A DNA stretch of 13,161 nt, from assembly GCA_049459795.1 (NCBI GenBank), contig JBMUDS010000028.1, positions 1 to 13,161 of the forward strand. The letters are read 5' to 3'. Position numbers and translations under genes: made by a program. This document shows, one piece after another, positions 6,963 through 13,091 of the stretch. Every line of letters begins with the position of its first letter. Position 1 is the first letter of the stretch. This DNA comes from SYAN01 sp049459795 (lineage in GTDB: Bacteria; Actinomycetota; Actinomycetes; Nanopelagicales; Nanopelagicaceae). A model generated the notes under the pieces. That model was not told the DNA's origin, did not search any database, and saw only the letters and a program-made list of their open reading frames with translations.

Positions 6963-7616
6963 ATGGAACGGCGAATCTCCAGACGTGCATTGATAGGCAC
7001 CCTTGCCTTCTCTTCCTTCGCAACGTCGACAGGTCTTCTCTCCCAGAGTGCGGCGGCGATGCCGAAAGCCAAATGCGTGCGAGTCGGCCAGAAGATCGTC
7101 TCGGGTGGTTTCAGTTATCGATGTGTGAGAAGTAGTGGTCGCTTGGTTTGGAAGAAGGGAAAGCGAGTACGTGTAGCGATCTCGCCATCGCCATCGCCAA
7201 CTCCGACTTCCTCACCGACGGCGACGCCGACACCAAATCCGACTCCGAGTTCAACTCCAACTCCAACTCCAACACCGACACCGAGTCCGACACAGACAAC
7301 AAGACGCGCTGGTTACTTCGTCGCAAAATCGAGTGATGTGATCTTGGGAGAGTCGAAGCTCTTCTTTGCAACTGACCTTGCAGGTCGAACAGTTCGACAC
7401 TCCCTCTTTCGGTCGGCTACTGGTGTGAGTGCTCTCGATGTCATCTGCACCCACAATGGTTGCTTGGTGACTCCTGAGAAAGCAGAGTTGGTCTGCAGGT
7501 GTCACTTCTCTTATTTCGATGCAGCCACCGGTGCCCGAAAGAGCGGACCCGCTGACGCCCCACTTCGCTCCTATCAGGTAAGTGAGATTGAGGGCGAGAT
7601 CTACATAATCCCGTGA
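6963..7616 (+). CDS. Exported Rieske [2Fe-2S] protein with Tat-like signal and Pro/Thr linker
   Basis: This 217-residue protein is expected to carry a Rieske iron-sulfur cluster outside the membrane. Residues 1-33 form a Tat-like signal (SRRALIGTLAF, then a hydrophobic stretch ending AAAM). Residues 36-66 form a small module with two cysteines (C38, C54) and a tryptophan, of the form CVRVGQK..GGFSYRCVRSSG.LVW. Residues 74-112 are a Ser/Thr-Pro linker. The Rieske domain follows (about 117-217). Box I is CTHNGC (C162, H164, C167) and box II is CRCHFSYFD (C178, C180, H181). Both cluster ligands of each box and both disulfide cysteines are present. Box II has Phe where most members have Gly (CPCHGS). 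It is not beside cytochrome bc genes, so it is probably a stand-alone electron carrier; its partner is unknown. Cofactor-bearing proteins are typical Tat cargo. Confidence 0.87.
   Translation: MERRISRRALIGTLAFSSFATSTGLLSQSAAAMPKAKCVRVGQKIVSGGFSYRCVRSSGRLVWKKGKRVRVAISPSPSPTPTSSPTATPTPNPTPSSTPTPTPTPTPSPTQTTRRAGYFVAKSSDVILGESKLFFATDLAGRTVRHSLFRSATGVSALDVICTHNGCLVTPEKAELVCRCHFSYFDAATGARKSGPADAPLRSYQVSEIEGEIYIIP
7182..7298 (+). repeat. Low-complexity Ser/Thr-Pro codon repeat inside the Rieske gene
   Basis: This stretch is built from variants of CCG-ACN and CCA-ACT and encodes about 39 residues, mostly Pro, Thr and Ser. Runs of the hexamer CCAACT are exact for three units near 7256-7273. It encodes a stiff extended spacer, and its length probably varies between strains. 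Confidence 0.85.
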
Positions 7617-7621
7617 GGGAT
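7608..7621 (+). other. Short inverted repeat across the Rieske stop codon
   Basis: ATCCC (7608-7612) and GGGAT (7617-7621) flank GTGA, which contains the TGA stop. No T-run follows, so this is not a classical terminator. The arms are only 5 bp, so the hairpin is weak. Confidence 0.35.
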
Positions 7622-7668
7622 GGCTAAACAACCCACGCCCAATGCCAAATGTGAGGGAAATACGAAAA

Positions 7669-7697
7669 TTAGTTCGGCTAAGTCGTAGCCATATGGG
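7669..7697 (+). promoter_or_regulatory. Weak candidate promoter with dyad for the ABC importer operon
   Basis: The 143-base gap 7617-7759 must hold the operon promoter. TTAGTT (7669-7674) and TATGGG (7692-7697) are 17 bases apart but match consensus poorly. Between them is a perfect dyad, GGCTA (7676-7680) / TAGCC (7686-7690), a position where a repressor could block polymerase. This is a low-confidence reading. Confidence 0.22.
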
Positions 7698-7711
7698 GTG
7701 ATAAGGCGTAC

Positions 7712-7750
7712 TTTTCCCTCCATCTAGATCCATGGTGGATCTAGGGAAAA
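7712..7750 (+). promoter_or_regulatory. Bulged 15-bp hairpin abutting the binding-protein ribosome binding site
   Basis: TTTTCCCT (7712-7719) pairs with AGGGAAAA (7743-7750). AGATCCA (7726-7732) pairs with TGGATCT (7736-7742) around a TGG loop. Six bases (7720-7725) are left as a bulge on the 5' side. The inner part can also be read as 9-bp arms CTAGATCCA / TGGATCTAG. The 3' arm runs into the Shine-Dalgarno (AAAGGA at 7748-7753) of the gene at 7760. With no T-run after it, a terminator is unlikely. It could be an operator, an mRNA-stabilising 5' hairpin, or a switch that hides the ribosome binding site. Confidence 0.6.
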
Positions 7751-7759
7751 GGAAGTTCG

Positions 7760-9073
7760 ATGTCGAACCAAGTCACCGAGAACGGCGTATCGCGACGTAA
7801 CGTTCTCAAAGGCGCAGCAATCGGCGGTGCCGGTCTTGTTGCAGGCGGAACTCTGCTTTCAAGTTGCGGAAGTGATGCTGCAGATGGTCCAGTCACATTT
7901 ACTGCTCGTACGAATGATGAGACTGGTCTAAAGATCGCACAAGCCCTTGCTGATGCTTACACAGCAGAGACTGGCATTGAAGTAACAATGCAAGGCTCTG
8001 GAGATACCAACGCTTTCCAAGATGGTATCTCGCAGTACCTGCAAGGAACACCAGACGATGCATTCCAGTGGATGGCCGGATTCCGTACCAACTTCCGTGC
8101 CGATCAGGGACTGCTCGTCGATCTCTCGGAGAACATCTCGAACCTCGGCGATCAGATGCCAGAAGGTTTCGTAAGTGGTGCAACAAATCCGAGTGATGGC
8201 AATCAATACATCATCCCTACCACCTGGTACCCATGGGGACTTCACTATCGCAAGTCAACGATGCTCGAACTCGGACTCGATCCAGAGAACATCGCAACAT
8301 GGGATGACTTCATGGTCCTTCTCGAAGGAACCAAGAAGAAAGGTCTCATCGGTTATGCGATGGGAGACAAGGGCGGTTGGGAAGCGATGGGAACTTTCTC
8401 CATCCTCAACGTCCGTATGAATGGTTATGACTATCACATCGACCTCCTCAATGGTCGTGCGAAGTGGACCGATCAGGAGACCATCGATGTCTTCAATCAG
8501 TTCGCACTTCTCATCCCTTACATGAATGCGAACTTCCTCGACATCTCATGGGATGGCATGCGCGATCTTCTTCTCCAGAAGAAGTGCGGTGCGATGATGA
8601 TGGGTTCATGGTGGGCGAATGACTTCCTCGCTCAATCTCAAGAGGATTATGACGATCTATGGATCGTTCCATTCCCAGAGATCAACCCAGCCTATGGTCG
8701 TGATTCGATCGACGCTCCAGTCGATGGCGTTTGCGCAGCAGTGAATGGCACTAACCCAGAAGGTGGCGCTGCATTCGCTGAGTGGTGTGGCAGTGAGAAC
8801 GGTATGTTGGCAGCACAAGCAGCTGGCGATACCTCACTCTATGCAAACACACGTCTCGATACGTCAGGTTACGACGCATTCAACAAGCAGAAGCTCGCTG
8901 TCATCGGTGAGGCAAAGAACGTGATGAACTTCCTCGATCGCGATTGCCGTAATGACTTCGCAGGCACCATCGTCGGTCCTGCGATCCAGAACTTCTTGAA
9001 GGCACCTAAGGATGTCAACAAGATCGTTGATGGAATGCAAGCAGCATGGGATGCGCTACCACCACTCTCCTAA
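7760..9073 (+). CDS. Sugar ABC transporter substrate-binding lipoprotein (Tat-type, family 1)
   Basis: This 437-residue extracytoplasmic binding protein captures a sugar, probably an oligosaccharide or polyol, and delivers it to the two permeases encoded downstream. The N-terminus has a twin-arginine motif SRRNVLKG (RR at 12-13), a hydrophobic stretch, and a lipobox LSSC with Cys36, so it should be exported by Tat and anchored by lipid. The mature part has the cluster B / MalE-like layout: TARTNDETGLKIAQALADAY, then GTPDDAFQWMAG, then YIIPTTWYPWGLHYRK, and GAMMMGSWWANDF near the middle. The many Trp and Tyr residues fit a sugar site. The exact ligand cannot be read. The ATG at 7760 has AAGGA 6 bases upstream. 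Codon use leans to CGT, GGA and C-ending codons more than its neighbours, consistent with high expression. A stem-loop crosses its stop codon. Confidence 0.9.
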   Translation: MSNQVTENGVSRRNVLKGAAIGGAGLVAGGTLLSSCGSDAADGPVTFTARTNDETGLKIAQALADAYTAETGIEVTMQGSGDTNAFQDGISQYLQGTPDDAFQWMAGFRTNFRADQGLLVDLSENISNLGDQMPEGFVSGATNPSDGNQYIIPTTWYPWGLHYRKSTMLELGLDPENIATWDDFMVLLEGTKKKGLIGYAMGDKGGWEAMGTFSILNVRMNGYDYHIDLLNGRAKWTDQETIDVFNQFALLIPYMNANFLDISWDGMRDLLLQKKCGAMMMGSWWANDFLAQSQEDYDDLWIVPFPEINPAYGRDSIDAPVDGVCAAVNGTNPEGGAAFAEWCGSENGMLAAQAAGDTSLYANTRLDTSGYDAFNKQKLAVIGEAKNVMNFLDRDCRNDFAGTIVGPAIQNFLKAPKDVNKIVDGMQAAWDALPPLS

Positions 9074-9085
9074 TCCTCGGATTAG
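9070..9085 (+). other. Hairpin across the binding-protein stop codon
   Basis: CTAATCC (9070-9076) and GGATTAG (9079-9085) are perfect inverted arms around TC, or a 6-bp stem with a CTCG loop. The TAA stop lies in the left arm. No T-run follows. It could protect the 3' end of the binding-protein mRNA, in a role like that of the malE-malF intergenic hairpins. Confidence 0.5.
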
Positions 9086-9102
9086 TGATGTAAGGTAAAA
9101 GC

Positions 9103-10014
9103 ATGACAACGACGGCGGTGAGTCCAAAGACTCGCCGCCGTCGGGCTTTTACAAAGGGAGATCGCTTCACCTTAGCGATGTTCATAGGAGTCCCCTCCTT
9201 CTTACATATCGTCTGGGTTTGGATCCCAGCGCTTCTTACCATCGGACTCTCATTCACATTCTGGAATGGCGTCCAACTCTCTAACATCCGGTGGGCAGGA
9301 CTTTCCAATTACGTCACGATCTTCACGGCATCACCCCAGTTCTACGATGCGCTTCGCAACAACATCTACTGGTTACTTTGGTTCAGTTTGATCGCGACTC
9401 CACTTGGCGTGCTCTTGGCGTACCAAGTCGATCGTCGCATCCGTTTCCATAAGGTCTATGAGAGCGTCTATTACATCCCAGTCGTCCTCTCACTTGCGGT
9501 GATCGGAATCATCTGGCGCTTCATGCTCGGCCCAGCCGGATTAGTCCAGGTGATGCTCGGTAGACCCGGAATTGAAGAGGCGCTACCGATCTTTGGAAAT
9601 TACGACATCAATACCTATGTGATCCTCTCCATCGCCTCATGGCGCCATATCGGCTACATCATGTTGCTTTATTTGGCGGGTCTTAAGGCAGTCGACCCCA
9701 CCCTTCGCGAAGCCGCAGCGATCGATGGTGCAACGGAGTGGCAGACATTCCGCAAAGTGGTCTTGCCTGCGATGAAGCCGGTCAACATCATCATCATCGT
9801 GATCACGGTGATCGAATCGCTCCGAGCCTTTGACCTCATCTACATCATCTATGGAACCAGTACGGGGTGGCCGATCCTTGGCATGCTCGTTTTCGTCAAT
9901 ATCTATGGTCAGGCCGCCTCGATGTTGGGAGCGGCTTATGCAGTGATCCTCTTCCTGCTGAGCATCACTCCGATCGTCTATTACTTGCGCACCGTATTTA
10001 GGGACGACAAATAA
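9103..10014 (+). CDS. Sugar ABC transporter permease 1 (MalF/UgpA family)
   Basis: This 303-residue inner-membrane permease has about six helices: 24-48, 83-108, 118-142, 170-195, 226-248 and 273-296. The coupling loop has the EAA motif at 203-228 (EAAAIDGATEWQTF followed by VVLPAMKP), which docks the ATPase. It pairs with permease 2 to form the membrane channel of the importer. No ATPase gene is adjacent, which is usual in actinobacteria where one MsiK-like ATPase serves several importers. The ATG at 9103 has AAGG with good spacing, and the basic start (KTRRRRAFTKGDRFTLA) resembles relatives. Codons 3-14 of this gene form a strong terminator-like hairpin, which is unusual. The stop overlaps the next ATG by one base (TAATG). 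Confidence 0.9.
   Translation: MTTTAVSPKTRRRRAFTKGDRFTLAMFIGVPSFLHIVWVWIPALLTIGLSFTFWNGVQLSNIRWAGLSNYVTIFTASPQFYDALRNNIYWLLWFSLIATPLGVLLAYQVDRRIRFHKVYESVYYIPVVLSLAVIGIIWRFMLGPAGLVQVMLGRPGIEEALPIFGNYDINTYVILSIASWRHIGYIMLLYLAGLKAVDPTLREAAAIDGATEWQTFRKVVLPAMKPVNIIIIVITVIESLRAFDLIYIIYGTSTGWPILGMLVFVNIYGQAASMLGAAYAVILFLLSITPIVYYLRTVFRDDK
9110..9150 (+). terminator. Terminator-like stem-loop inside the start of permease 1
   Basis: GACGGCGGTGAGT (9111-9123) pairs with ACTCGCCGCCGTC (9130-9142) around a CCAAAG loop, with one G-T pair. C9110-G9143 extends the stem to 14 bp. GGC then TTTT (9147-9150) follows, the layout of an intrinsic terminator with a short U-tract. It lies seven bases after... the hairpin begins 4 bases past the ATG, so it may act as an attenuator that lets the binding-protein message outnumber the permease message, or may slow translation of the permease. 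Full termination is unlikely because the gene continues intact. Confidence 0.55.
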
Positions 10015-10898
10015 TGAGCACAATCGTCCAAAACAAGAAGTATCGCGACCGACAAAGGCGGAAAGACGCGTTCATCTCATTCTTCATCGGAGTCTTCGCC
10101 ATCATCTGGCTTGTACCGATTCTTTGGACTTTCTGGACCTCATTACGCCCTTACGAAGACATCATCCAAAGTGGCGTCTTCTCTCGTCCGGATACATTGA
10201 ATTTCGCCAACTATGTCGATGCTTACCGACAGATGGAGATCTGGGGCTACCTCTCCAACTCATTCATCGTCGCGATCCCAGCCGTTGTCCTCACACTCTT
10301 CTTTGGATCGCTTCTTGCCTTCGTTGTGACGAGGTATTCATTCCGATTCAATCTCTATCTATTGCTTCTCTTCACTGCAGGTAATTTGCTTCCAGTTCAG
10401 TTGGTCTATGCGCCGCTCTTCAAGATGTATATCTGGTTTGGTGATCTGGTCGGAAATCGCAATGTGCTCTACGACAGCTATATCGGATTGATCCTGATCC
10501 ACGTCGCCTTGCAGGTGGGCTTCGCGACCTTCGTGATGTCTTCCTATATGAAGACCATCCCTAAGGAAATTTCCGAATCAGCTCTCGTCGATGGCGCTTC
10601 TGTCTTCAGGCATTACTGGAGTGTGATCCTTCCCCTCTTGCGCCCGCCGCTTGCTGCTTTGAGCGTTCTGATGACCACATGGATCTATAACGAATTCTTC
10701 TGGGCGATCGTCTTGATCAAGAGCGATTCCAAGCGCCCGATCACCTCGGCTCTTGGCCGGTTACAGGGTGAATTCGTCACGGATTTCAATCTCCTGGCAG
10801 CCGGAGCCATCATGGCCGCGCTTCCTACCCTCATCATCTTCTTCATCCTGAAGCGTCAATTCGTCTCTGGTCTCACCCTTGGTTCCACCAAGGGTTAA
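10014..10898 (+). CDS. Sugar ABC transporter permease 2 (MalG/UgpE family)
   Basis: This 294-residue inner-membrane permease has about six helices: 20-42, 80-106, 112-136, 155-176, 210-234 and 259-280. The EAA-type coupling loop is at 188-211 (ESALVDGASVFRHYW followed by VILPLLRP). The N-terminal part RPYEDIIQSGVFSRPDTLNFANYVDAY is typical of the MalG/UgpE group, and the end (KRQFVSGLTLGSTKG) has the usual FV.GLT.GAVKG form with Ser-Thr in place of Ala-Val. Together with the genes at 7760 and 9103 it makes a binding-protein-dependent sugar importer. Its start overlaps the stop of permease 1 by one base. An 8-bp hairpin crosses its stop codon. Confidence 0.9.
   Translation: MSTIVQNKKYRDRQRRKDAFISFFIGVFAIIWLVPILWTFWTSLRPYEDIIQSGVFSRPDTLNFANYVDAYRQMEIWGYLSNSFIVAIPAVVLTLFFGSLLAFVVTRYSFRFNLYLLLLFTAGNLLPVQLVYAPLFKMYIWFGDLVGNRNVLYDSYIGLILIHVALQVGFATFVMSSYMKTIPKEISESALVDGASVFRHYWSVILPLLRPPLAALSVLMTTWIYNEFFWAIVLIKSDSKRPITSALGRLQGEFVTDFNLLAAGAIMAALPTLIIFFILKRQFVSGLTLGSTKG
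10875..10895 (+). other. Perfect 8-bp hairpin at the end of permease 2
   Basis: ACCCTTGG (10875-10882) and CCAAGGGT (10888-10895) flank TTCCA, ending one base before the TAA stop codon's first base. No T-run follows, so it is not a typical intrinsic terminator. It may mark or protect the 3' end of the importer message, with read-through into the MDR gene 24 bases on. Confidence 0.45.
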
Positions 10899-10922
10899 TA
10901 GATAAGTCGCAATTCAATCTCT

Positions 10923-11867
10923 ATGAAGGCAATCAAGATCACCGAATTCGGCGGCCCTGAGGTGATGCAATACCTCGAGGTCGATGAACCGGTCGCAAGA
11001 GATGGCGAAGTGATCCTTGAAGTAACGGGAATCGGTATCAACTACGCCGATACACATCAGACCGAGGATTCATATCTATCGAAACAAGAGTTGCCATTGA
11101 TTCCAGGATTAGAGGTGGTGGGAACCTTCGAAGGCAAGCGCTACCTCGCTGGAGCTGCTGGCGCCTATGCGGAGCGCGTTGCGGTGGCAAAGAATCAATT
11201 GATTCCCATTCCAGATGCCATCACAGATGGTCAGGCGTTAGCGACATTCGTTCAAGGCACTACCGCGTGGCACATCCTTAAGACGATGGGACATCTTCGA
11301 AGCGGAGAGAGCGTTCTCATCCACGCCGCTGCAGGAGGAGTCGGAACGATCGCGATCCAATTGGCGAAGATGTGGGAAGCGAAGGTCATCGCTGTCGCAT
11401 CGAGTGATGAGAAGCGAGAGCTCGCACTTCGACTAGGAGCTGATGTCGCGATCGATGCGGAAGTTGAGGGCATGAAAGAGCGGATCATCGAAGCGAATGG
11501 CGGTAAGCGAGTCGATCTCGTCCTTGAGATGGTCGGTGGAAAGACATTCGATACTTCACTCGAAGCGCTCGCACCATTCGGTCGGATCATCACTTTTGGT
11601 ATGGCGTCACGCCAGCCGATGTCGATGATCCATCCTGCGCAATTGATGGGACGTTCACAGACGGTCACTGGCTTCTGGTTGGCGAATTGCTTTGGTTCAA
11701 AAGAATTGATGGCAGATGTGATTGCCGAACTATTCACTTTGATCGCCGCTGGTTCCATCGAAGTGATCGTCGGTGCGACCTATCCATTGCGCGAAGCTGC
11801 AGTGGCGCATCGATCGATTCTTGCTCGGGAGAGCACCGGAAAAGTGGTGCTTGATCCGAGGCTCTAA
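10923..11867 (+). CDS. Quinone oxidoreductase-type MDR reductase (NADPH:quinone reductase-like)
   Basis: This 314-residue member of the medium-chain dehydrogenase/reductase superfamily is expected to use NADPH to reduce quinones or enone-type carbonyls. It is a soluble enzyme. Residues 1-120 form the GroES-like domain (MKAIKITEFGGPEVMQY, GIGINYADTHQTE, LPLIPGLEVVGTF). The Rossmann domain carries the quinone oxidoreductase signature at 128-149 (AAAGGVG at its centre, then a Gln and a Lys), followed by SSDEKRELALRLGADVAID. There is no structural zinc cysteine cluster, as expected for this branch. Compared with E. coli QorA (about 327 residues) the length is normal. There is no clear Shine-Dalgarno before the ATG. 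The gap to permease 2 is 24 bases on the same strand, so cotranscription is possible. The physiological substrate is unknown. Confidence 0.87.
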   Translation: MKAIKITEFGGPEVMQYLEVDEPVARDGEVILEVTGIGINYADTHQTEDSYLSKQELPLIPGLEVVGTFEGKRYLAGAAGAYAERVAVAKNQLIPIPDAITDGQALATFVQGTTAWHILKTMGHLRSGESVLIHAAAGGVGTIAIQLAKMWEAKVIAVASSDEKRELALRLGADVAIDAEVEGMKERIIEANGGKRVDLVLEMVGGKTFDTSLEALAPFGRIITFGMASRQPMSMIHPAQLMGRSQTVTGFWLANCFGSKELMADVIAELFTLIAAGSIEVIVGATYPLREAAVAHRSILARESTGKVVLDPRL

Positions 11868-11879
11868 ACCACGATTTCT

Positions 11880-11908
11880 GCGAAGTCCTCACCTGGGGTA
11901 GCCTTCGC
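11880..11908 (+). other. Weak inverted repeat after the MDR gene
   Basis: GCGAAG (11880-11885) and CTTCGC (11903-11908) are 17 bases apart with no T-run. This 50-base gap (11868-11917) should hold the MDR gene end signal and the tRNA promoter, but neither is clear. Confidence 0.25.
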
Positions 11909-11917
11909 GATTGCTTC

Positions 11918-11990
11918 GCCCTCTTAGCTCAGTCGGTAGAGCGTTTCCATGGTAAGGAAAAGGTCGACGGTTCGATTCCGTCAGAGGGCT
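11918..11990 (+). tRNA. tRNA-Thr (anticodon GGT)
   Basis: The cloverleaf folds fully. The acceptor GCCCTCT / AGAGGGC is perfect with discriminator T. The D stem is GCTC / GAGC. The anticodon stem is TTTCC / GGAAA with loop ATGGTAA and anticodon GGT at 11951-11953. The T stem is GACGG / CCGTC with loop TTCGATT. It reads ACC and ACU. CCA is not encoded. It sits 10 bases before tRNA-Met, an order common next to rpmG in actinobacteria. Confidence 0.96.
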
Positions 11991-12000
11991 CGCAGTACTT

Positions 12001-12074
12001 GGCGGGGTAGCTCAGCTTGGTAGAGCAAGCGGCTCATAATCGCTGTGTCGTGGGTTCAAATCCCGCCTCCGCTA
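12001..12074 (+). tRNA. tRNA-Met (anticodon CAT), elongator type
   Basis: The acceptor GGCGGGG / CTCCGCT has two G-U pairs (first and sixth) and discriminator A. The D stem is GCTC / GAGC. The anticodon stem is AGCGG / TCGCT with loop CTCATAA and anticodon CAT at 12035-12037. The T stem is GTGGG / CCCGC with loop TTCAAAT. The lack of three G-C pairs next to the anticodon loop argues against an initiator. A lysidine-modified tRNA-Ile is possible, but the position beside tRNA-Thr and rpmG favours elongator Met. CCA is not encoded. Confidence 0.93.
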
Positions 12075-12102
12075 CGAGTATTCGTCCGAAGGCGTGATCG
12101 CT

Positions 12103-12158
12103 TTGCGTTGATCGTCTTTATGTCAGTACAGTTCACATCCCTGCAATATCCATGCAGG
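12103..12158 (+). promoter_or_regulatory. Candidate promoter and leader hairpin of rpmG
   Basis: TTGCGT (12103-12108) and TACAGT (12127-12132) with an 18-base spacer could be -35 and -10 boxes. Downstream, CCTGCA (12140-12145) and TGCAGG (12153-12158) form a 6-bp hairpin in what would be the leader. rpmG could equally be read through from the tRNAs. Confidence 0.28.
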
Positions 12159-12185
12159 TCGTACCTACAAGGCGAGGAGCTACAC

Positions 12186-12356
12186 ATGGCAAGCAAGAGT
12201 GCAGATGTCCGTCCGAAGATCACGATGGCATGTGTAGATTGCAAAGAGCGCAACTACATCACGCGCAAGAATCGTCGTAACGATCCTGATCGCCTTGAGA
12301 TCAAGAAGTACTGTCCACGTTGCAAGGCTTCGACTTTGCACCGCGAGACTCGCTAA
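12186..12356 (+). CDS. rpmG: 50S ribosomal protein L33
   Basis: This 56-residue protein is a full-length L33 of the large ribosomal subunit. It reads MASKSADVRPKITMACVDCK, then RNYITRKNRRN, and ends KKYCPRCKASTLHRETR. Two CxxC pairs (C16/C19 and C43/C46) form a zinc site, so this is the zinc-binding form. The ATG at 12186 has GAGGAG six bases upstream and matches the usual start; the open frame running further left covers tRNA-Met and is not coding. It lies 111 bases after tRNA-Met, the conserved actinobacterial neighbourhood. Many relatives have MaoC-type dehydratase genes between rpmG and murB; here a glycosyltransferase-like gene occupies that place. Confidence 0.96.
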   Translation: MASKSADVRPKITMACVDCKERNYITRKNRRNDPDRLEIKKYCPRCKASTLHRETR

Positions 12357-12368
12357 TAACTTCTTCAA

Positions 12369-12374
12369 TATTCT
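12369..12374 (+). promoter_or_regulatory. Possible -10 box of a leaderless glycosyltransferase transcript
   Basis: TATTCT ends nine bases before the ATG at 12384, and no Shine-Dalgarno is present. Leaderless messages starting at ATG are common in actinobacteria. No matching -35 box is seen. Confidence 0.25.
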
Positions 12375-12383
12375 CGTTTCATC

Positions 12384-13058
12384 ATGAGTGAGATCACAGT
12401 CACTCTGATCGTCGATGGCTTTGCCGACGACGCGATGCAATCCGCCCAGGCTGTTCTGGAGCGCTCGAACGCAGATCTTGCGATCTTGATCAATGGCAAG
12501 CAAGCGCCTGTCCAAGTTCCGAGTGATTCGAGAGTCACGCTCTTCGATGTCAAGCAGAAACTTGGTTGGGGGAATGCGGCGAACTTCCTCTTCCAAGAAG
12601 TGAAGTCGAAGTTTCTCGTTCTCATGGATCCATCGACCACGTTCCTCGGTGATGCAATCACGCCCACCATCGAGAAATTGAACCAGGGCTACCAAGGTGT
12701 CGGATGGAAAGGTGGCCTCGTCAATCTCGAAGACGAATGGCGAAGCGTCGATGATAAGGGCGAGGGAGAGGTCGATGTCCTCTTCTCATATTTCTTTGCA
12801 GTCGATCGTGAACTTGCTTTAGAAGTCGGCGCGAACCCAAGTGCGAAGTACTACCGGAACGCTGACCTCGAGTTCTCACTCGCGCTTCGAGAGCAGGGCG
12901 CTCGCCTCTATCAACTGGATCTTCCACTCGAACAAGGTCGCCATCACGGCTATCACGATGTAGATCCGGCCTATCGGGAGAAGCATTCGAAAGAGAATTA
13001 CAACCGGATATTGAAGCGCTTCCGAGGCAAGACCGAGATCCTTTCTCCACGTCGTTAG
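12384..13058 (+). CDS. Small GT-A-type glycosyltransferase-like protein (family 2-like)
   Basis: This 224-residue soluble protein looks like a compact GT-A-fold glycosyltransferase. The N-terminal strand ITVTLIVDGFADDA and helix are followed by a second strand ADLAILIN. LGWGNAANFLF (60-70) sits where GT2 enzymes have the G..RN helix. FLVLMDPSTTFLGD (77-90) holds an acidic metal-site-like D82 and S84. The later segment YYRNADLEFSLALREQGARLY (156-176) resembles the acceptor-side ED region, with a His-rich stretch H187, H188 and H191 after it. The end, SKENYNRILKRFRGK, is of a kind I associate with actinobacterial GT2 proteins. No membrane helix is present. Donor and acceptor are unknown. It starts 27 bases after rpmG without a clear Shine-Dalgarno and ends 33 bases before murB, so a cell-envelope role is possible but only inferred from position. 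Confidence 0.68.
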   Translation: MSEITVTLIVDGFADDAMQSAQAVLERSNADLAILINGKQAPVQVPSDSRVTLFDVKQKLGWGNAANFLFQEVKSKFLVLMDPSTTFLGDAITPTIEKLNQGYQGVGWKGGLVNLEDEWRSVDDKGEGEVDVLFSYFFAVDRELALEVGANPSAKYYRNADLEFSLALREQGARLYQLDLPLEQGRHHGYHDVDPAYREKHSKENYNRILKRFRGKTEILSPRR

Positions 13059-13091
13059 CTCTCTCGCTCGTTCGACTATTAGCCTTAGGAC

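Noticed and set aside
7182..7298. Pro/Thr codon repeat considered as a CRISPR or tandem-repeat array
   Set aside because: The units are 6 bases, in frame, and encode a linker; there are no spacers.
7251..7733. 160-residue minus-strand open frame over the Rieske gene
   Set aside because: It is the opposite strand of the Rieske domain and Pro/Thr linker, and its Ser/Trp/Arg-rich translation has no family character.
12001..12074. tRNA with CAT anticodon as an initiator tRNA
   Set aside because: The anticodon stem lacks the three consecutive G-C pairs, and the acceptor end has G-U rather than the C-A mismatch of initiators.
12180..12695. 171-residue minus-strand open frame over rpmG and the glycosyltransferase gene
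   Set aside because: It runs across two well-supported genes on the other strand and has no recognisable domain.
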